From positions 31,305,527-31,369,526 of the forward strand of contig CM073520.1 of the NCBI GenBank assembly GCA_037074615.1: a stretch of 64,000 nucleotides of DNA. The letters are read 5' to 3'. Origin of the DNA: Leucaena leucocephala. Lineage: Eukaryota > Streptophyta > Magnoliopsida > Fabales > Fabaceae. Numbering within the stretch: position 1 is the first letter of the stretch; each line of letters begins with the position of its first letter. This document shows positions 49,407 through 62,453 of the stretch, piece by piece. Made by a program: the position numbers and the translations under genes. Below the pieces are notes generated by a model. That model ran no database searches. It saw only the letters and a list, made by a program, of their open reading frames with translations, and was not told the origin of the DNA.

Positions 49407-52400
49407 GCATGTAGTCGGTCCCAAACCCGGGTAAAGGAAAATGGTTATGTTAGGCCCCAATAGCTAACGTAAAACTTATCGAATCTTATGAACAAGGACA
49501 TAAGAAGAAATTGCGCTAATATTAGGTCGTTACCCGTAAGTTACACGCTGTATGGCTCGAGTACAGTGTGAAGTGAGCAAGGGCAACTGCATCATCACCC
49601 AGATGTAGTGTTAAATGAGCAAGGGCTACCACTTTACAAACGAAGGTGGCTAAAGAAGCTAGTTCAGGAGAAAAAGATCATATTTGACACTTGGAATATT
49701 GGAACTATAAGCGAAAAAGCATGGAAGGTGGTGGGTGTAATGGTAAAGTGAAAGATTAATATCTTGTGCCTTCATGAAACTAAATTGGTTGGAGAAAAAT
49801 TTCAAAAAATCAATGAGTACAAATTTTGGTACATATGTAAAACAGGTACGAGGAATGGTGTTGGTATCATTGTGGATAAAGAGTGAAAGACGAATGTAGT
49901 AGATGTTAAAAAGATTGATGATAGAATTATATTTTTAAGAATAATTGTTAGTAGGGATACAATCAACATTATTAGTACTTATGCACATCAAGTGGGAATA
50001 TAATCACATCTTAAGAAAAAGTTTTAGGAAGATTTCAAGGGGCTGATTCAAAACATACCACTTACTGAGAAGATTTTTATTGGTGGGGACCTTAATGGTC
50101 ATGTTGGCAAGGAGATAGGGCAATATACAGGGGCTCATGGTGGTTTTGGTTTTAGAGAGATTAATAATGAAGGACAATCTATCCTTAACTTTCTTTTAGC
50201 TTACGATTTTAAGATTGTCAACATGTGCTTTAAGAAGCGGGATGAGCACTTGATCACATACCCCACAGGTCACATATTGATTTCTTTTTGGTAAGGAGTC
50301 ATGATAGAAGACTTTGTACAAATTGTAAAGTGATTCTAAGGAATGGAGTGATAACCCAGCATAAGTTAATGGTCCTTGATGTGTGTATTAAGTGTAGAAA
50401 GGAAAAGCGCTGACATGTTTCAAACACAAGAGTCAAGTGGTGGCAGTTAAAGGGGGAGAAGAAGGAAACTTTTAAAAGAACTATGTTAAATAAAGGGGTT
50501 TGGGAGGAGCAAAAAAATACTAATATTAGTGGAAAGAAATGGCGGAGAAGGTCAGAACAGTTGCTAAAGCAATTTTGGAAGAATCTAAAGATTTTGGTCA
50601 ACGAGACAAGAAAATTTGGTGGTAGAACGAAGAAGTACAAAACAAAGATAAGAACAAGGACTATTTCAAAGCTATATATTTATGTAATAATACTAAAAAT
50701 TAGGAAATTTATCGTTTAGCTAAGAAGGAAACTAAGAAAACGGTAAGTGCAGCTTGTTTTAAGGCTTTTGAGGAATTTTATAAAGAGTTAGGGACAAAGT
50801 CGGGAGAACAAAAGATTTATAAGATTGCAAGAGATAGGGAAAGAAAATCGAAGGATTTAGATCAAGTACGATGTATTAAAGATAAGAAGGCAAGATTTTA
50901 ATTGTAGATAGTGATATTAAAGAACAGTGGGTGACCTATTTTTACAAATTGTTTAATGACGAGGGAGGAGGGTCGAGTTATGAGTTAGAGGATTTAACAC
51001 AATAAATTGAACCAAATTTGGCATTTTCTTGTAGGATCTGTATTGACGAGGTTAAAGATGCGCTTAAGAAAATAGAAAATAGTAAAGCTGTTGAACCTGA
51101 CGGTATTCCTATTAAAATTTGGAAGTGTTTAGATGAAGTGGGGGTGGTGTGGCTTGCTAAACTTTTTAATGTAATCTTAAGTTCTAAGAAAATGTCTGAT
51201 GATTGGAGGAAAAATACTTAGTTCTTATTTACAAAAATAAAAGGGATATTCAAAATTGTGCAAATTATATAGGGATAAAGCTTATGAGCCACACTATGAA
51301 GTTGTGGAAAAAGGTAATTAAACACAGGTTGATATTAGAGACTGATATTACTGAGAATTAGTATGATTTCATATCAGATATGTTTACAATAGAGGCGATT
51401 CATTTATTAAGGGGGTTAATGGAAAGGTATCGGACTAAAAGAAGAGACTTGCATAGAGTCTTTATTGACTTAAAAAAAATATATGATCGAGTGCCAATGG
51501 AGGTGCTTTGGAAAGCTTTAAAAAAGAAGGGTGTGCGCATGGCATATATCAAGGTAATAAAATATATATATGAGGGGGTAACAACTACTGTAAGAACAGT
51601 TGGGGGGCGAAACAAAGGATTTTTCCATAAGGATTGGTCTACATCAATGATCATCTTTGAGTCCTAATGGATGTTCTAACTAGCATATTTAAGAAAAAAT
51701 CCCTAAGTGCATGCTTTTTGCAGATGATATAGTTCTTGTGACTGAGTCAAGAGAAAAGATTAATTTTAAACTTGAGTTATAGAGAAGTACTTTAGAGTCA
51801 AAGGATTTTCGGTTGACTAGAAGTAAGACTAAATATATACACTATAATTTTGATAAGAGACAAGTTATAAGTAACTTGGAGGTCAGATTGGGAGATCAAG
51901 CTATTCCACAAATAAATAAGTTCAAATATTTGGGATCAATTATACAAAAAGATGGTAAAATTTTGAAGGATGTTAATCATATAATTCAAGCTGGTTAGTT
52001 TAAATGGAGAAAGGCTACTGGATTATATATGATCAAAAAGTACTAGATAAAGTAAAAGGAAAGTTTTATCGCACTGTTATAAGACCAGCAATATTTTATA
52101 GAAGTGAATGTTGGGCTTTAAAATGACAGCAAGAGCATAAAGTTGTAGTAGCTAAGATGATGATGTTGAGATGGATGTGTGGGCATACAAGAAAAGATAA
52201 TATTTGTAATAAACAAATACGAGGAAGAGTTGGAGTGTCACATATTGAAAAGAAATTGGTAGATAACTATCTTAGGTGATTTGGACACGTGCAAATAAGG
52301 CCAAGGGATGCGCCAGTGAGAAGGGTGGATGAAACAGTATGGACTCCAGTTAAAATAAATAAGGGAAGGCAAAAGAAAACGCTTAATGAGGTCATTGAGC

Positions 52401-52509
52401 AGGATCTCCTGGTCAATAACCTATCTAAGGATTTAATTTTTAATAAAATACAATGGCATCATATAATCTATATAGTATACCCCATTTAATAGGGTAAGGC
52501 TTGTTGTTG
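49407..52509 (+). mobile_element. LINE, RTE clade, full-length but defective
   Basis: About 3.1 kb between two 21-bp target-site duplications. It starts 'gcatgtagtcggtcccaaac' and ends with a (TTG)n tail, the expected size for an RTE element with one endonuclease-RT frame. Endonuclease pieces are DTWNIGTISEK, CLHETKLVGEKF, GVGIIVDKE, FIGGDLNGHVGK. RT pieces are SKAVEPDGIPIKIWKCL, RVFIDLKKIYDRVP, MLFADDIVLVTES and KFKYLGSIIQKDGK, followed by the C-terminal GHVQIRPRDAPVRRVDE. Many stops and small indels break the frame throughout, so it is dead and older or less conserved than the truncated copy at 22448-25057. Confidence 0.93.
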
Positions 52510-52530
52510 TATTTAAATTATTTTACCTAT
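52510..52530 (+). repeat. LINE target-site duplication, right
   Basis: Partner of 49386-49406, directly after the (TTG)n tail. Confidence 0.9.
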
Positions 52531-55364
52531 TGAAGAATTAAAACCTATAATTTAAAACTTGAGATATTAAAATCAAAATTTGTACTATATTTAGTCTTTA
52601 ATATATAGAAAAATTAAAAAAAACTAAATAATTTTTTTAAATTATTAATATTTATTATTTTCTCTAAACTAATTTATATAATTTATACATTAATATATAA
52701 TCTAAAGATACCTAACATATATTATAATTAAATTATTTATTTAATTTTTTAATTTTTTAAAATTAATCAACTAGATCTTATATCAATGATAGAAGAAAGT
52801 ACAAATTTAAAAGACTAAATACTCTATGAGCACAAAAATTATTTACAAGAACTAAATTTAAAAACCAATTATTTTTAAGGACCATGTTTATAAGTTCGTT
52901 TAAGCATTTAACACTCAGTCATTTGAAATAAATAGTTTCTAAATAGTTTCTAAATTTGTTATTTGAAAATAATTTCTTTCCATTAAAGATCTTGAATGGA
53001 AATCCTAAACTCCAAGTCAATGACAAGAGAATAAAGTGGAAAACAAAGATGTGGGCATTGGCTTGCACGTGAAAATGGGAACAAGGGATGCCATCTGAGT
53101 CAGACATGACTATTATTTAACACTCTAATGGTGCCCAACATGTTTTTGCGTGGGGATAGAGACATTCTAACAACAAATTACATCCAAAAAGATTAAGAAC
53201 TTACTTTCGGCAATGTAATATACAAGAGAGGATATGAAGGTCTTTTTCAAACATATTTAGTTTGTAAAATTAAGTAAATAATAAATTCATATGCATGGCC
53301 TTTACACCTTTTTGTTTGGTGGCGCATAGATAAAATATAATAAAATGTAAGAATTTAAAAATACAAATGAGAAAGTGAGAAATTTTATGGGTGTATAATT
53401 TCATAAATGCAATTGAGGTAAATAATAATCCTTTCATTCTCAAATGTAAGATCTAATACTGGTTTTGGCTTAATTTAAATATATAATATCTAATTTATTT
53501 TATTTACTAAATTTATAGTTTTTTTAAACTATCTTATTAATTGCACATATTAAAAAAAATTATTAAGAAATGTTTCTCATATAAATGATTAAAAGGGATA
53601 TTTTTCTCAAGAGATAAATACTAATAGCTTGAAGTTATAAAGAGATCAAACCCACAATTTTCCTCTTCCATGACATATTATATGCCACTAGGCAATAAAA
53701 TTAAGTTAAAAGAAATACTTTAGGCAAACAAACAACTTTTACAAGGTTTAAGATGCAAATCTATTTCAAAATTTTTCACCAAAGAGTAATATTACCCATT
53801 TTTTTTAAGTTATCATCCTAAAAATATTAAAATAAAATAATATTACCTCATCCCAATAAAAAACTAACATTAGCTATTGAAAAATTGACATTGCTTTAAA
53901 TTAATATTTTCAAGATAACATCAAACCTAAAAAAAAATTTTAAGTAACATTGTTCAAACTTTCTAAACAAATTTACATTTTAACCCATTTTACAAATAAA
54001 TAACTTAATATTTTTAATCTTTATAAATTAACTATCTTCCTTCTACATTTACCCCAGTGGAGTAGCTATTATATTGCAAAAGCTAGTAATGCAAGTATCG
54101 GAAGAGATAGTACCTGTTATACGTTCATGATTATGAAAATAAAATCTACCGAAGAATCTCTTGAAAGTGACTTAACGACTGAAATGCCCCAAACATCTTT
54201 ATAGCTCGACAATAGAAGAAACAGAACAGAACATGGGGAATCATACAGTGTGTTAGCGCTTTTCTTTCTTCCTTTTTTTTTTCTCCTAGTTTTATTATGT
54301 GGATCATTGATAATAAAGAACCCAAATGCAGAAAAACAAAAATCATAAAAGAAAAAAATATATGCATAAAGGCAGAAAACAAAGATAATAAAGAGAACAA
54401 CGAGACCCATCATGACACCTTTATTGGACAAGGATTGAAGTAAAAAGCGTGGCATGAAATGAGAATCCTTTAGTTTACCTTTTTCCCTCTCCATTCAATC
54501 TCGTTTTCCTAGTTCGGATAGGGAAAACTATTTTACATGTATCTATATTTTTTTTTATTTTTAATTTGATACTTATCATTTTTTCTCTTTAAAAAATCTT
54601 TTAACTTTGCTCTATTAAGTATAATTAACTTTTGTACAAAAACTAACAATGCTAGCAAAACAAAATTATAGGGGTTAACAGAAAAGAGTAAAATTAAAAC
54701 ATTTAATAAGAGAAAACAATATAAATATCAAATTAAAAATTGAGGGAAAATATGGGTACTTGCAAAATAAATTTCCCATTCAGATTTTCTATTTCAGAGC
54801 AGCAAAATCCATTAACTCCAAAAATCAATATTCAATATATAGGGTATAACAAGTCACACTATTTTTGTAATGCACAAGAACCACCTGGTTAATATTATAC
54901 AATCACATTAGTTTACTCCAATTTCACAGCACAGTCAAATTGCATAATGATGACATGTCAAACTAAGCCAACAGAATTTTGTGAGAGGAAAGACTACTAT
55001 ACTACTGTTAGCAACATGTAATCATTATTTGATCATTCACATCTTTGGTTCAAGACGTTGAAATTTGAATTATCATGGCATGGCAACCCTACTGAATCAT
55101 TGTACAGACTACTTAGTCCGATAAGTAAAAATATATTATGCTAGTCACTTTATAGCATGTGGTTTCAGAGAAAACCACTAAAACCAATCGAACAATCTCA
55201 ATGAATTCGATCTGGAAAGGTTTACACAACAGAATTTACTAACAGAGCTTCCTAATATCAGAAATATGCGTCCTGAGTAAAAAAACATATGCAGCAGAAT
55301 CATAAGCAAAAGATTCAGTACACATAGTTGGGACCAGGAAGGTGGATGCTTAAGAAGATATGTA
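52531..55364. other. intergenic, no supported gene
   Basis: The first part continues the dispersed repeat into which the LINE inserted. A 125-codon minus-strand frame at 54117-54494 encodes two hydrophobic stretches and a KTRRKKKGRKK segment. It has no recognisable family or splice support, so I do not call it a gene. Confidence 0.4.
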
Positions 55365-58300
55365 CTAATGTGAATTATTATGATAAAGCATCTGAAGATC
55401 CTTACAGTGATTGCATGTCCATGGCAATAAAGGAGGATCCAAGCAATAGGAATGGATTTGTCGAATGTGGCAAAGATGGCAACTCATGAGCAGATCCTCA
55501 GGTTCTCGCCCCCGGCAAACAACACAAGCACCTGTCTGTGAGGACTGTATAAAGCATAGAACAGACGCATCAAAACAAAAGAAATTAAAGGGTACATAAA
55601 CTTCCTGCCAAATCTGGACAATAATGAATAATTCAAACATGTTACAGAATAATACATAGTTGAAGAAAACATCCCAGAAATAAACATTTTAAAGGTCTAA
55701 AGTTGATGGCCAGCAATTGCAACGTGCCAATAGGATTAAACTTTTATGGACACAATCCCCATAACCACAAATGATATTTTATTTTCAATTTAGTGTGATT
55801 AAATTTTATAAGATTTCAAAACAGTAGTAGACATGTTATAACCTCAATAAAGCCTATAAAGGTGAGATTAATCTGATGTATGGACATTCATAAAAATCTT
55901 GTTGAATTTTTTAGATCCTGATGTTTATTATCAACACACCTCATCATGCTCGTATACCTATTATTTCAGTAACACCTAACTATTAAACTTCACTGATACA
56001 ATAAGATTAAGTCTTTTTCAACATTTTAGGAATGGCCATATATCAGTAAATCATGCTCGAATCCCTACTGGCAAAACAAATGATTGTCATGACGATGTAA
56101 GTTATGAACACAAATTTTGGGAAAGGAAACACCTAAAAGTTATTAATTAGAAGCTATCTGCTCAGTATTATGGCTTAAAGGTTTCTTCAATCATACGGCA
56201 TTGACCATGCGCCACTTGTCAATTGACATTTTTACTTGTATGCAATTCATCAGAATGCAAACATATAGGAAACATCCAAGTTAAGCAAAAGAGAAAGGAG
56301 GGATCATACTAAATTTATTCAGACCACTTTATTGCGATTCTAGGGATTCAGAAGCAGGGTGGAACAAAAAAAAATGGTTTTCTTTAGCAATTAGATTGTC
56401 AGAAGTCAAAGTACAAGGCAGCGAACATTAAGAGGATATGCATACCTCAAAACCATAATTTGGTTGTGTTCGATCCATAAGTAAAATAATATCTGAGATT
56501 GGAATGCCACATGGGATTGTTTGGGAATATATCTTTTGATCCACGGCCAAATCCTCATATTTAATGATGTTGTCAAACCTTAACTTGCACAAGGGACAAG
56601 TTGAGATTTTTCCCATTGTAGTCTACAGATATTGACAACCATTCATGAGAATGAAACAAAAATTCAAATGTCATTAAACTGCTATGTTGGGCAGACAAGA
56701 AAAAACTGGAGAATATTTGAAAAATATAAGAAAAAAAGTCCAAATATCTACAAATATAAATATTAAAATATCCCTTCATCTTTGGAACTATTTTAGTACG
56801 CACCCATCGATTTATTATTTCTTTGCATTCTTCGTTCTACATTTGGAATCTTTCATTGATATAAATTACACGGTACAATGTTGACGCATATATAGTTATA
56901 TACACTCACAGGCGACAATCAAGGGACTAGAAATAAATAAACTAATCGTATTCAAGTCAACACCTACTCCCTCTCTATCTAGAATATTACACAAATATTT
57001 ACATTCAATATGAAATATTATAACGTGCCAACAAATAAAAGTTGTCAGAAAATTTTTGGTAGCAAAATTAGCATTGTGAACTTGATGGCTCTTAAAATTC
57101 TCCAAGACATCAGAAGCCATATGGGTTCATGGAAAGTTTTTAATAGGATTAAAAAAATGAAATTTTGAATGAAAATCAACAGAAAATAATACGTAAAAGC
57201 AAATATTGTGGTAACCAATAAAGAGAAGAGCAAGTCAAACCATTTTTTTATTAGCATGATTAAGAGAAGGAAAAAAAATATATATATATATATATAAAAA
57301 GAATAGAAACTGTACCCTGTGATCGACCCAACTCTGGATACAAGAATAACAAAACCTATGTCCACATGGCAAAACCCCCCGCGTTGAGCTGAATTCCGTC
57401 AAACATATGACACATGACAAGTCTGTCGACGTAGGCAAGTCAGCCACATGATCATCCTGAATATCATCTGCGGACATTTCAGAACACTCTTCTACTGAGA
57501 TTTGCTCTGCAGTAGGCGAGTCATCTTGTACGCATAAAGTTGAAATTCTTGAACTTGATAAATTACTTGAAACATTGATTTGTCCAGTGGAATTTGGTAC
57601 TGCATTGATAGCTATGTTTTGATTATATGAGTCAGTATCTGATCCTTCTCTATTTTCTAAAATAATATCAGTAGAGACACCACCAGAAAGGCTAGTGGAA
57701 GCTACAGCATCAGTATTTAATGTATCCATTCTGCTAAGATACTCCTCAGAATTCAAATCAAGTAAAGGAGCTGAAACTTCTTGAACATTCCTTTTCACAA
57801 GCCTTCTTCTGCGACGAGAAGGACCAGCATAAGTAGCCACCCCATTACTATTGGAGATCTTCCTTTTTTCTGTCCTTGACCGTCTGGAAGAAAAAGTTAT
57901 TGGCTCCTCCTGCTTTTTAAGGGAAAAGAAGACGAATAAGCTCAAAAGATATTTTAAAAGATGAAAACTTATATTAAAGCACCCATGTAAACATATTTCC
58001 ATGATTTGTTATGTGATTTCAATCATGTTCCTAGTACAGACGTTTTTAATTGTAATTCCATTTAAGAATGTACCAACGAAAATATTCTAAAGCACCTGCT
58101 TTCAGTAGAAAGGATTAAAGATAGTCAAAAGAACATTACAGTTATTCAGTCAGTTTTATGTTCTATTGTTTAATTTCTTATTTTGCATTAGCAGCTTACC
58201 ATTAATTCCTTGAGCAGAGTACTCATTTCAGACATATGAATTTGTCATCTGCTTCAGACGAACCACTTCAAAAACCAATTTTTTTGCCAAAATTTCAAAG

Positions 58301-59902
58301 CAAGCATATTTGTAGCAACACCTAATCAAAGTCCAAATTAATCCATCTATCCAACTACTAAAGCACCATCATGAGCATTTTAGAAGATAGGTCGTACGTG
58401 CAAATGTACAACTGCAAGTAGCATTTATTAAAAGACAGAAAATAAAGGGAAGAGAGATCCCAATTTTATAGATACCTCATTAGTTAAATAGGAATCTTCC
58501 TTGACAGAATTTCCAGGAGCTCCAGAACTGATGCCAGTTGTTTGACTTTTGGAGACAATGTCATATGATCCATATTTAATCACTTTATTCTTAGTCAAGC
58601 TACTCGCCCGAACAATAAGTGGAACTTGCAGCAATATTGGTCCCACCTCTTCTCCACTGCAAGAAAGTTGAACATAAGTACAGATTTGTTCCAAATTCTA
58701 CAGATTTAATTAACATCAAAATAAGTTTTTGAACTTCAGAATTTATTATGTTAATAGTTCTAAACATTATATTGAGAGGGAAGTTGTGAGTCATTTTGAA
58801 ATCTAATGAGCTGTATCAGATTGAATCAGCTTATGCGCTTTCAATGATCATTTCAATCTTTGAAAGGTGATAGTGGATACTGGGAATGATTATAAATCAC
58901 AATCAAGTTTTCCTTTAACTGATGCAGAAGCTATAGCACCTTATCTCTAATGAGAAGAAAATATCAAAATATCAAATTTACCTTTTCAATCTATAAGGCT
59001 CCTCTGGAACACGCCTTCCTTGCTTTAAACAGTCTTCAATCCACTGGTGATTTATTATAACTGTTCTGAACTTCCGAGCAAGATCATATTTCTTTCCTTC
59101 AAATCGCCAACAAATCTGACCATTTTGGACAAAATAAACAGCCACAAACCATCAACTAGTTTCTTCAACTAAATATAAAAGCGACTATTCCTCCAGAGAC
59201 TTGTCTATTTACTGTACCTCAGTCTAAAAAGTTTTCTATTCCTGTTTAATTAATCTCTAACGTTTTGTTCCCTCCTGATCTTTTTTTTCAAAATGATAGA
59301 CTAACCAGGTGCGTGATCGATTGAGACATTGCGCCAACATAATTTGCACCAGCATGTGAAATCAACTTGATAAGGTTGAATCGTTCTGTTCCGTGATAGC
59401 CACTCACTGTGGCCACCACAGACTTCATACCTTGAATTGGAAATGCTATGGATTCTGTAAAATCGTGCCATTAGTATGAAGTCAGTACAAACAGCACAAA
59501 ATGAGACAGCAGAGAGAATAAATTACTGAAAATTCAAGACCAATCTTAAAATCTCAGATCAGAATTAGCGCCTTATAACCAAAATCCTACGCTATAATGA
59601 AAGATGGATGGGTGTTGTTTACCAAGACGAGAATCCGTACAACCTAGGGAAAAAAATTTCTTAAGCCGGAAGTTTCAGTTTCCTTTCCGTAGAAAGCTTC
59701 AATTCAAAACGAAACAGAAAAATGAGGACTGCGTTTTCGCTTCGGAAGCTTTCTTCGTCTGCCAAGGCCGAATTAAAAGCCCTAAGAAGAGAGATCCTTC
59801 CTGATGATGAAATTGAAATTGAATAAGAGATGCCATGGACTGAGAAAAAGAAAAGAGAGAATCACCTCGTGGTTGCTGTTGAAGCTGATCTTCTTCTTCC
59901 AT
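55365..59902 (-). CDS. BRCT-RING-PHD protein (AT1G67180-like)
   Basis: Seven exons on the minus strand: 59902-59866, 59454-59306, 59115-58982, 58656-58476, 57909-57316, 56622-56446, 55544-55365. All are GT-AG with matching phases, giving 483 aa. A BRCT domain occupies about residues 15-105 (MKSVVATVSGYHGTERFNLI, GANYVGAMSQSITHL, then ICWRFEGKKYDLARKF and VINHQWIEDCLKQGRRVPEE). Residues ~107-330 are a polar linker with basic patches (SRRSRTEKRK, RRRRRLVKR). A C3HC4 RING starts at about 333 (CVICLTEFSSTRGVLPCGHRFCYSC, closing CPLC after an exon junction). A PHD-type C4HC3 finger ends the protein (CVVCRGREPEDLLMSCHLC, then WTCNHC). A RING suggests E3 ubiquitin ligase activity; BRCT and PHD suggest phospho-protein or chromatin binding in the nucleus. 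Domain order matches the Arabidopsis BRCT/RING protein AT1G67180, recalled from memory and not checked. Confidence 0.92.
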
Positions 59903-59921
59903 GTTATTCCAGAATCATCAT

Positions 59922-59974
59922 TTTGCCGGGAAACTGAAAAAAATTAAATTTCAGAGAAGCCGAGGGTATTTATA
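59922..59974 (-). promoter_or_regulatory. TATA box and palindromic E2F-like site of the BRCT-RING-PHD gene
   Basis: TATAAATA on the minus strand (59974-59967) lies about 65 bp before the ATG. TTTGCCGGGAAA at 59922-59933 matches the plant E2F consensus WTTSSCSS on both strands (TTTGCCGG on plus, TTTCCCGG on minus). It falls at the probable transcription start or leader. E2F control would suit a cell-cycle or repair gene but is only motif-based. Confidence 0.4.
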
Positions 59975-59979
59975 GCTCC

Positions 59980-61257
59980 GGAAATGTCGACATCGGGTTC
60001 AACGGGTCGGTTGTGTCATTCAAATCGGCTAGGAACCGGTTTGAGGGGATTTTTTGTGCGGAAAGAATGACATCTAAAGACCCTCAAATATAACCATGAA
60101 TATTAAAATTTTTGTTATAAATATGATATTATATATAGATGTTCATAGTCTCTTAGAATTCCACATCATATTTAATAGCACTATAGCTTATAACTCTCAA
60201 ATTGAAGGATCTCTAATATTCATTCTCTATAACTTCTAATTATATAATTATGTTATTTAATTCTTTTATTTATATATTTATAACTCTTTAGAATTAGTCT
60301 TCAATTTTAGTATTCTATAAATAGATGATGATGTACATATATTTAGGATAACAATAAGAATGATAATCACTTCATCTTTCTCTCTAATTCTCTCTTTCTC
60401 ATTTCTCTCATTTCAAATCTCTCTTGCAAATTTTTTCTTTTTATTTTTAAAATATTAAAAAAAGACCATGATTCTTGATTTTTAGTACTCAATACTCATC
60501 TCCTCCATTTTTTGAGTAAATTTCCTGTATTTAATCCCCTAAATTTAATTTATTTGTTGATTAATTTTATTATATTGCAGTCCATTAGTGAAAGAATGAA
60601 TAAATTAATAATAAGAAATTTATTTGGATGATTTTAAAGGTTTAAACAAATTCATTTTAGAATTTTAAAAATTGACTATATAAACATAACTTGTAACTAA
60701 ATTGTTGGACTAGTACATCTAATCCTCTATAACAAACTGTAATGTTAAGTTAGTAGCTTATGAACTATAGCTTTCTATACATTTATTAAATATACAGATT
60801 TACTCTTTAATTATTGTATATCTGTTTTCTTAAAATATCCCATTTAACTTTTTACATTTGAACTATCCTTAATAAATATCACTTTAGTATGTGCAGCCAT
60901 ATAGAGATATTTTAAGAAAAAAATTATAATTTTAAGAGATAAAATAAATTGTGATATTATTTAGGATTAAAGTGAACTTCATATTTAGCTCTTATTTAGA
61001 ACTGAAGGTAGAAGTTTTTAAATACAATAATATAAGAGGATAAATCTATAATCTAATGAGAAAATATAGTTTTTGTCATTGAAGAATTATATTTATTATA
61101 TTTTACTTAAAAATATAATAGAAGTACAAATATTTTTTAATATTTTCCCCCACAACCATTGTTGATTGTTGTCTAACTGACAAATTGTAATTTATATAAA
61201 AAAATTATTTGTTAGTTTGCTAACTGACAAATTGTTATTTGGGTTAATACAAATTTT
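59980..61257. other. AT-rich intergenic region
   Basis: No gene is seen. There is a CT-rich tract near 60375-60430. Confidence 0.4.
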
Positions 61258-61440
61258 GATTCCTCAACTTTGCTTTCATTTTGATTTTGTTCTCAATTTT
61301 TTTTCTGTCTAAAACATTACTCTTTATAATTTAATAAAAATTTGAACCATTTTACCCCTTGAAAAATTAAAATCTATATTTTAAAACTTGAAAAATAAAA
61401 ACTAAAATAGAGATAAACTTAAAAAGTACCAAAGTTTAGA
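61258..61440 (+). repeat. dispersed repeat copy matching the LINE insertion site (empty site)
   Basis: The order 'aatttaataaaaatttgaac', 'cattttacccc', 'ttgaaaaattaaaatctata' and 'ttttaaaacttgaa' matches the two flanks of the LINE at 49407-52509 joined together. This is another copy of the same repeat without the insertion. Confidence 0.7.
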
Positions 61441-62149
61441 TTAACCTATTTTATTTTTATCTTACAATTTCTTCTGACTACTTTATTAATTAGTTAATGA
61501 AACTTGAAGATGTCTTTAAGTGCAAGGAAAATTTTCAGAATGTTGATAACATGATAATGCTTGAGGTGAGGCAAAGTGAAAGCAAAGAATTTGAATATGA
61601 CAGAGATGATAATTACCTAACATTTAATTATATTTTTAAAATTTGATTATGTTTAATAATTTTATATATGAATTTTATAAAAATTTCTATGTTGAGTATA
61701 ATAAACTATAAATGTTGATTAATTTAAATTTAAAATATAATTAAACTAAATTGTTATTTAGTACATTTTAATTATTTAATCACATATTTTCAATAATTAT
61801 TTATTGATAGAAGTAAACTCTTATAAATTTACATCTCTGTCACGGTGAGTTAACTTCATAAATGCTTCTAAAGGGAGAGAATATAGCAAGAGAAAAAAAA
61901 TACTTTAGTTTGATCCTCTTTTACGAACTGTGAATGGATGATGCAGTTGGAATCATCAGGATCAAGAGCAGGCCCTGCAAATTTAAAGTTCATCTTCTTG
62001 GGTATACAATGTCAGTATACGTCACCATGCAAAATGAAAATTTGATATACTCTCCCAAACTACTAAAATACATCAGGCCTATTGCCATGTTACCATGGAT
62101 TCCAAATGAAGTGTCTTCTTTGAGGATTAATTTAGTGCCCATTCAACCC
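61441..62149. other. intergenic, no gene seen
   Basis: A 78-codon frame starting at 61934 runs into the neighbouring repeat and has no family resemblance. Confidence 0.35.
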
Positions 62150-62407
62150 ATCGTCTGTTGGTTCAACTGACGAAGAAGTGAGATATATAATTATTTATAG
62201 TGTACTCGAATTTTAAAAAATATCATTTTATTGTGGTTCTAATTACGACGATTAGGGAGATATCCTAACTCTTGGATACTTAGGTTTATACCTAAAGATA
62301 ATAGATTGTTCGTCTTAACCGATATTGATATCACCTAAGAGGAAGGAAAATTTCGCTATACCCTTAGATAGTGTATAAGCCCAACCTCTTTCTAAAAATT
62401 TATGTAA

Positions 62408-62410
<3 letters not shown>
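62150..62410 (-). repeat. single arm of the foldback element
   Basis: It matches the right arm at 10312-10570 in the same orientation: 'ggttcaactgac...gtgagatat', 'ttattgtggttctaattacg', 'cttggatacttaggtttata', 'aggaaggaaaatttcgctat' and 'aacctctttctaaaaattt'. It is followed directly by a (TA)n run at about 62412-62450. Confidence 0.7.

Positions 62411-62450
<40 letters not shown>

Positions 62451-62453
<3 letters not shown>

Noticed and set aside
54117..54494. 125-codon minus-strand frame with two hydrophobic stretches
   Set aside because: It is T/A-rich low-complexity hydrophobic coding with no family motif, no promoter signal and no partner exon. It is probably chance, although it does begin with an ATG.
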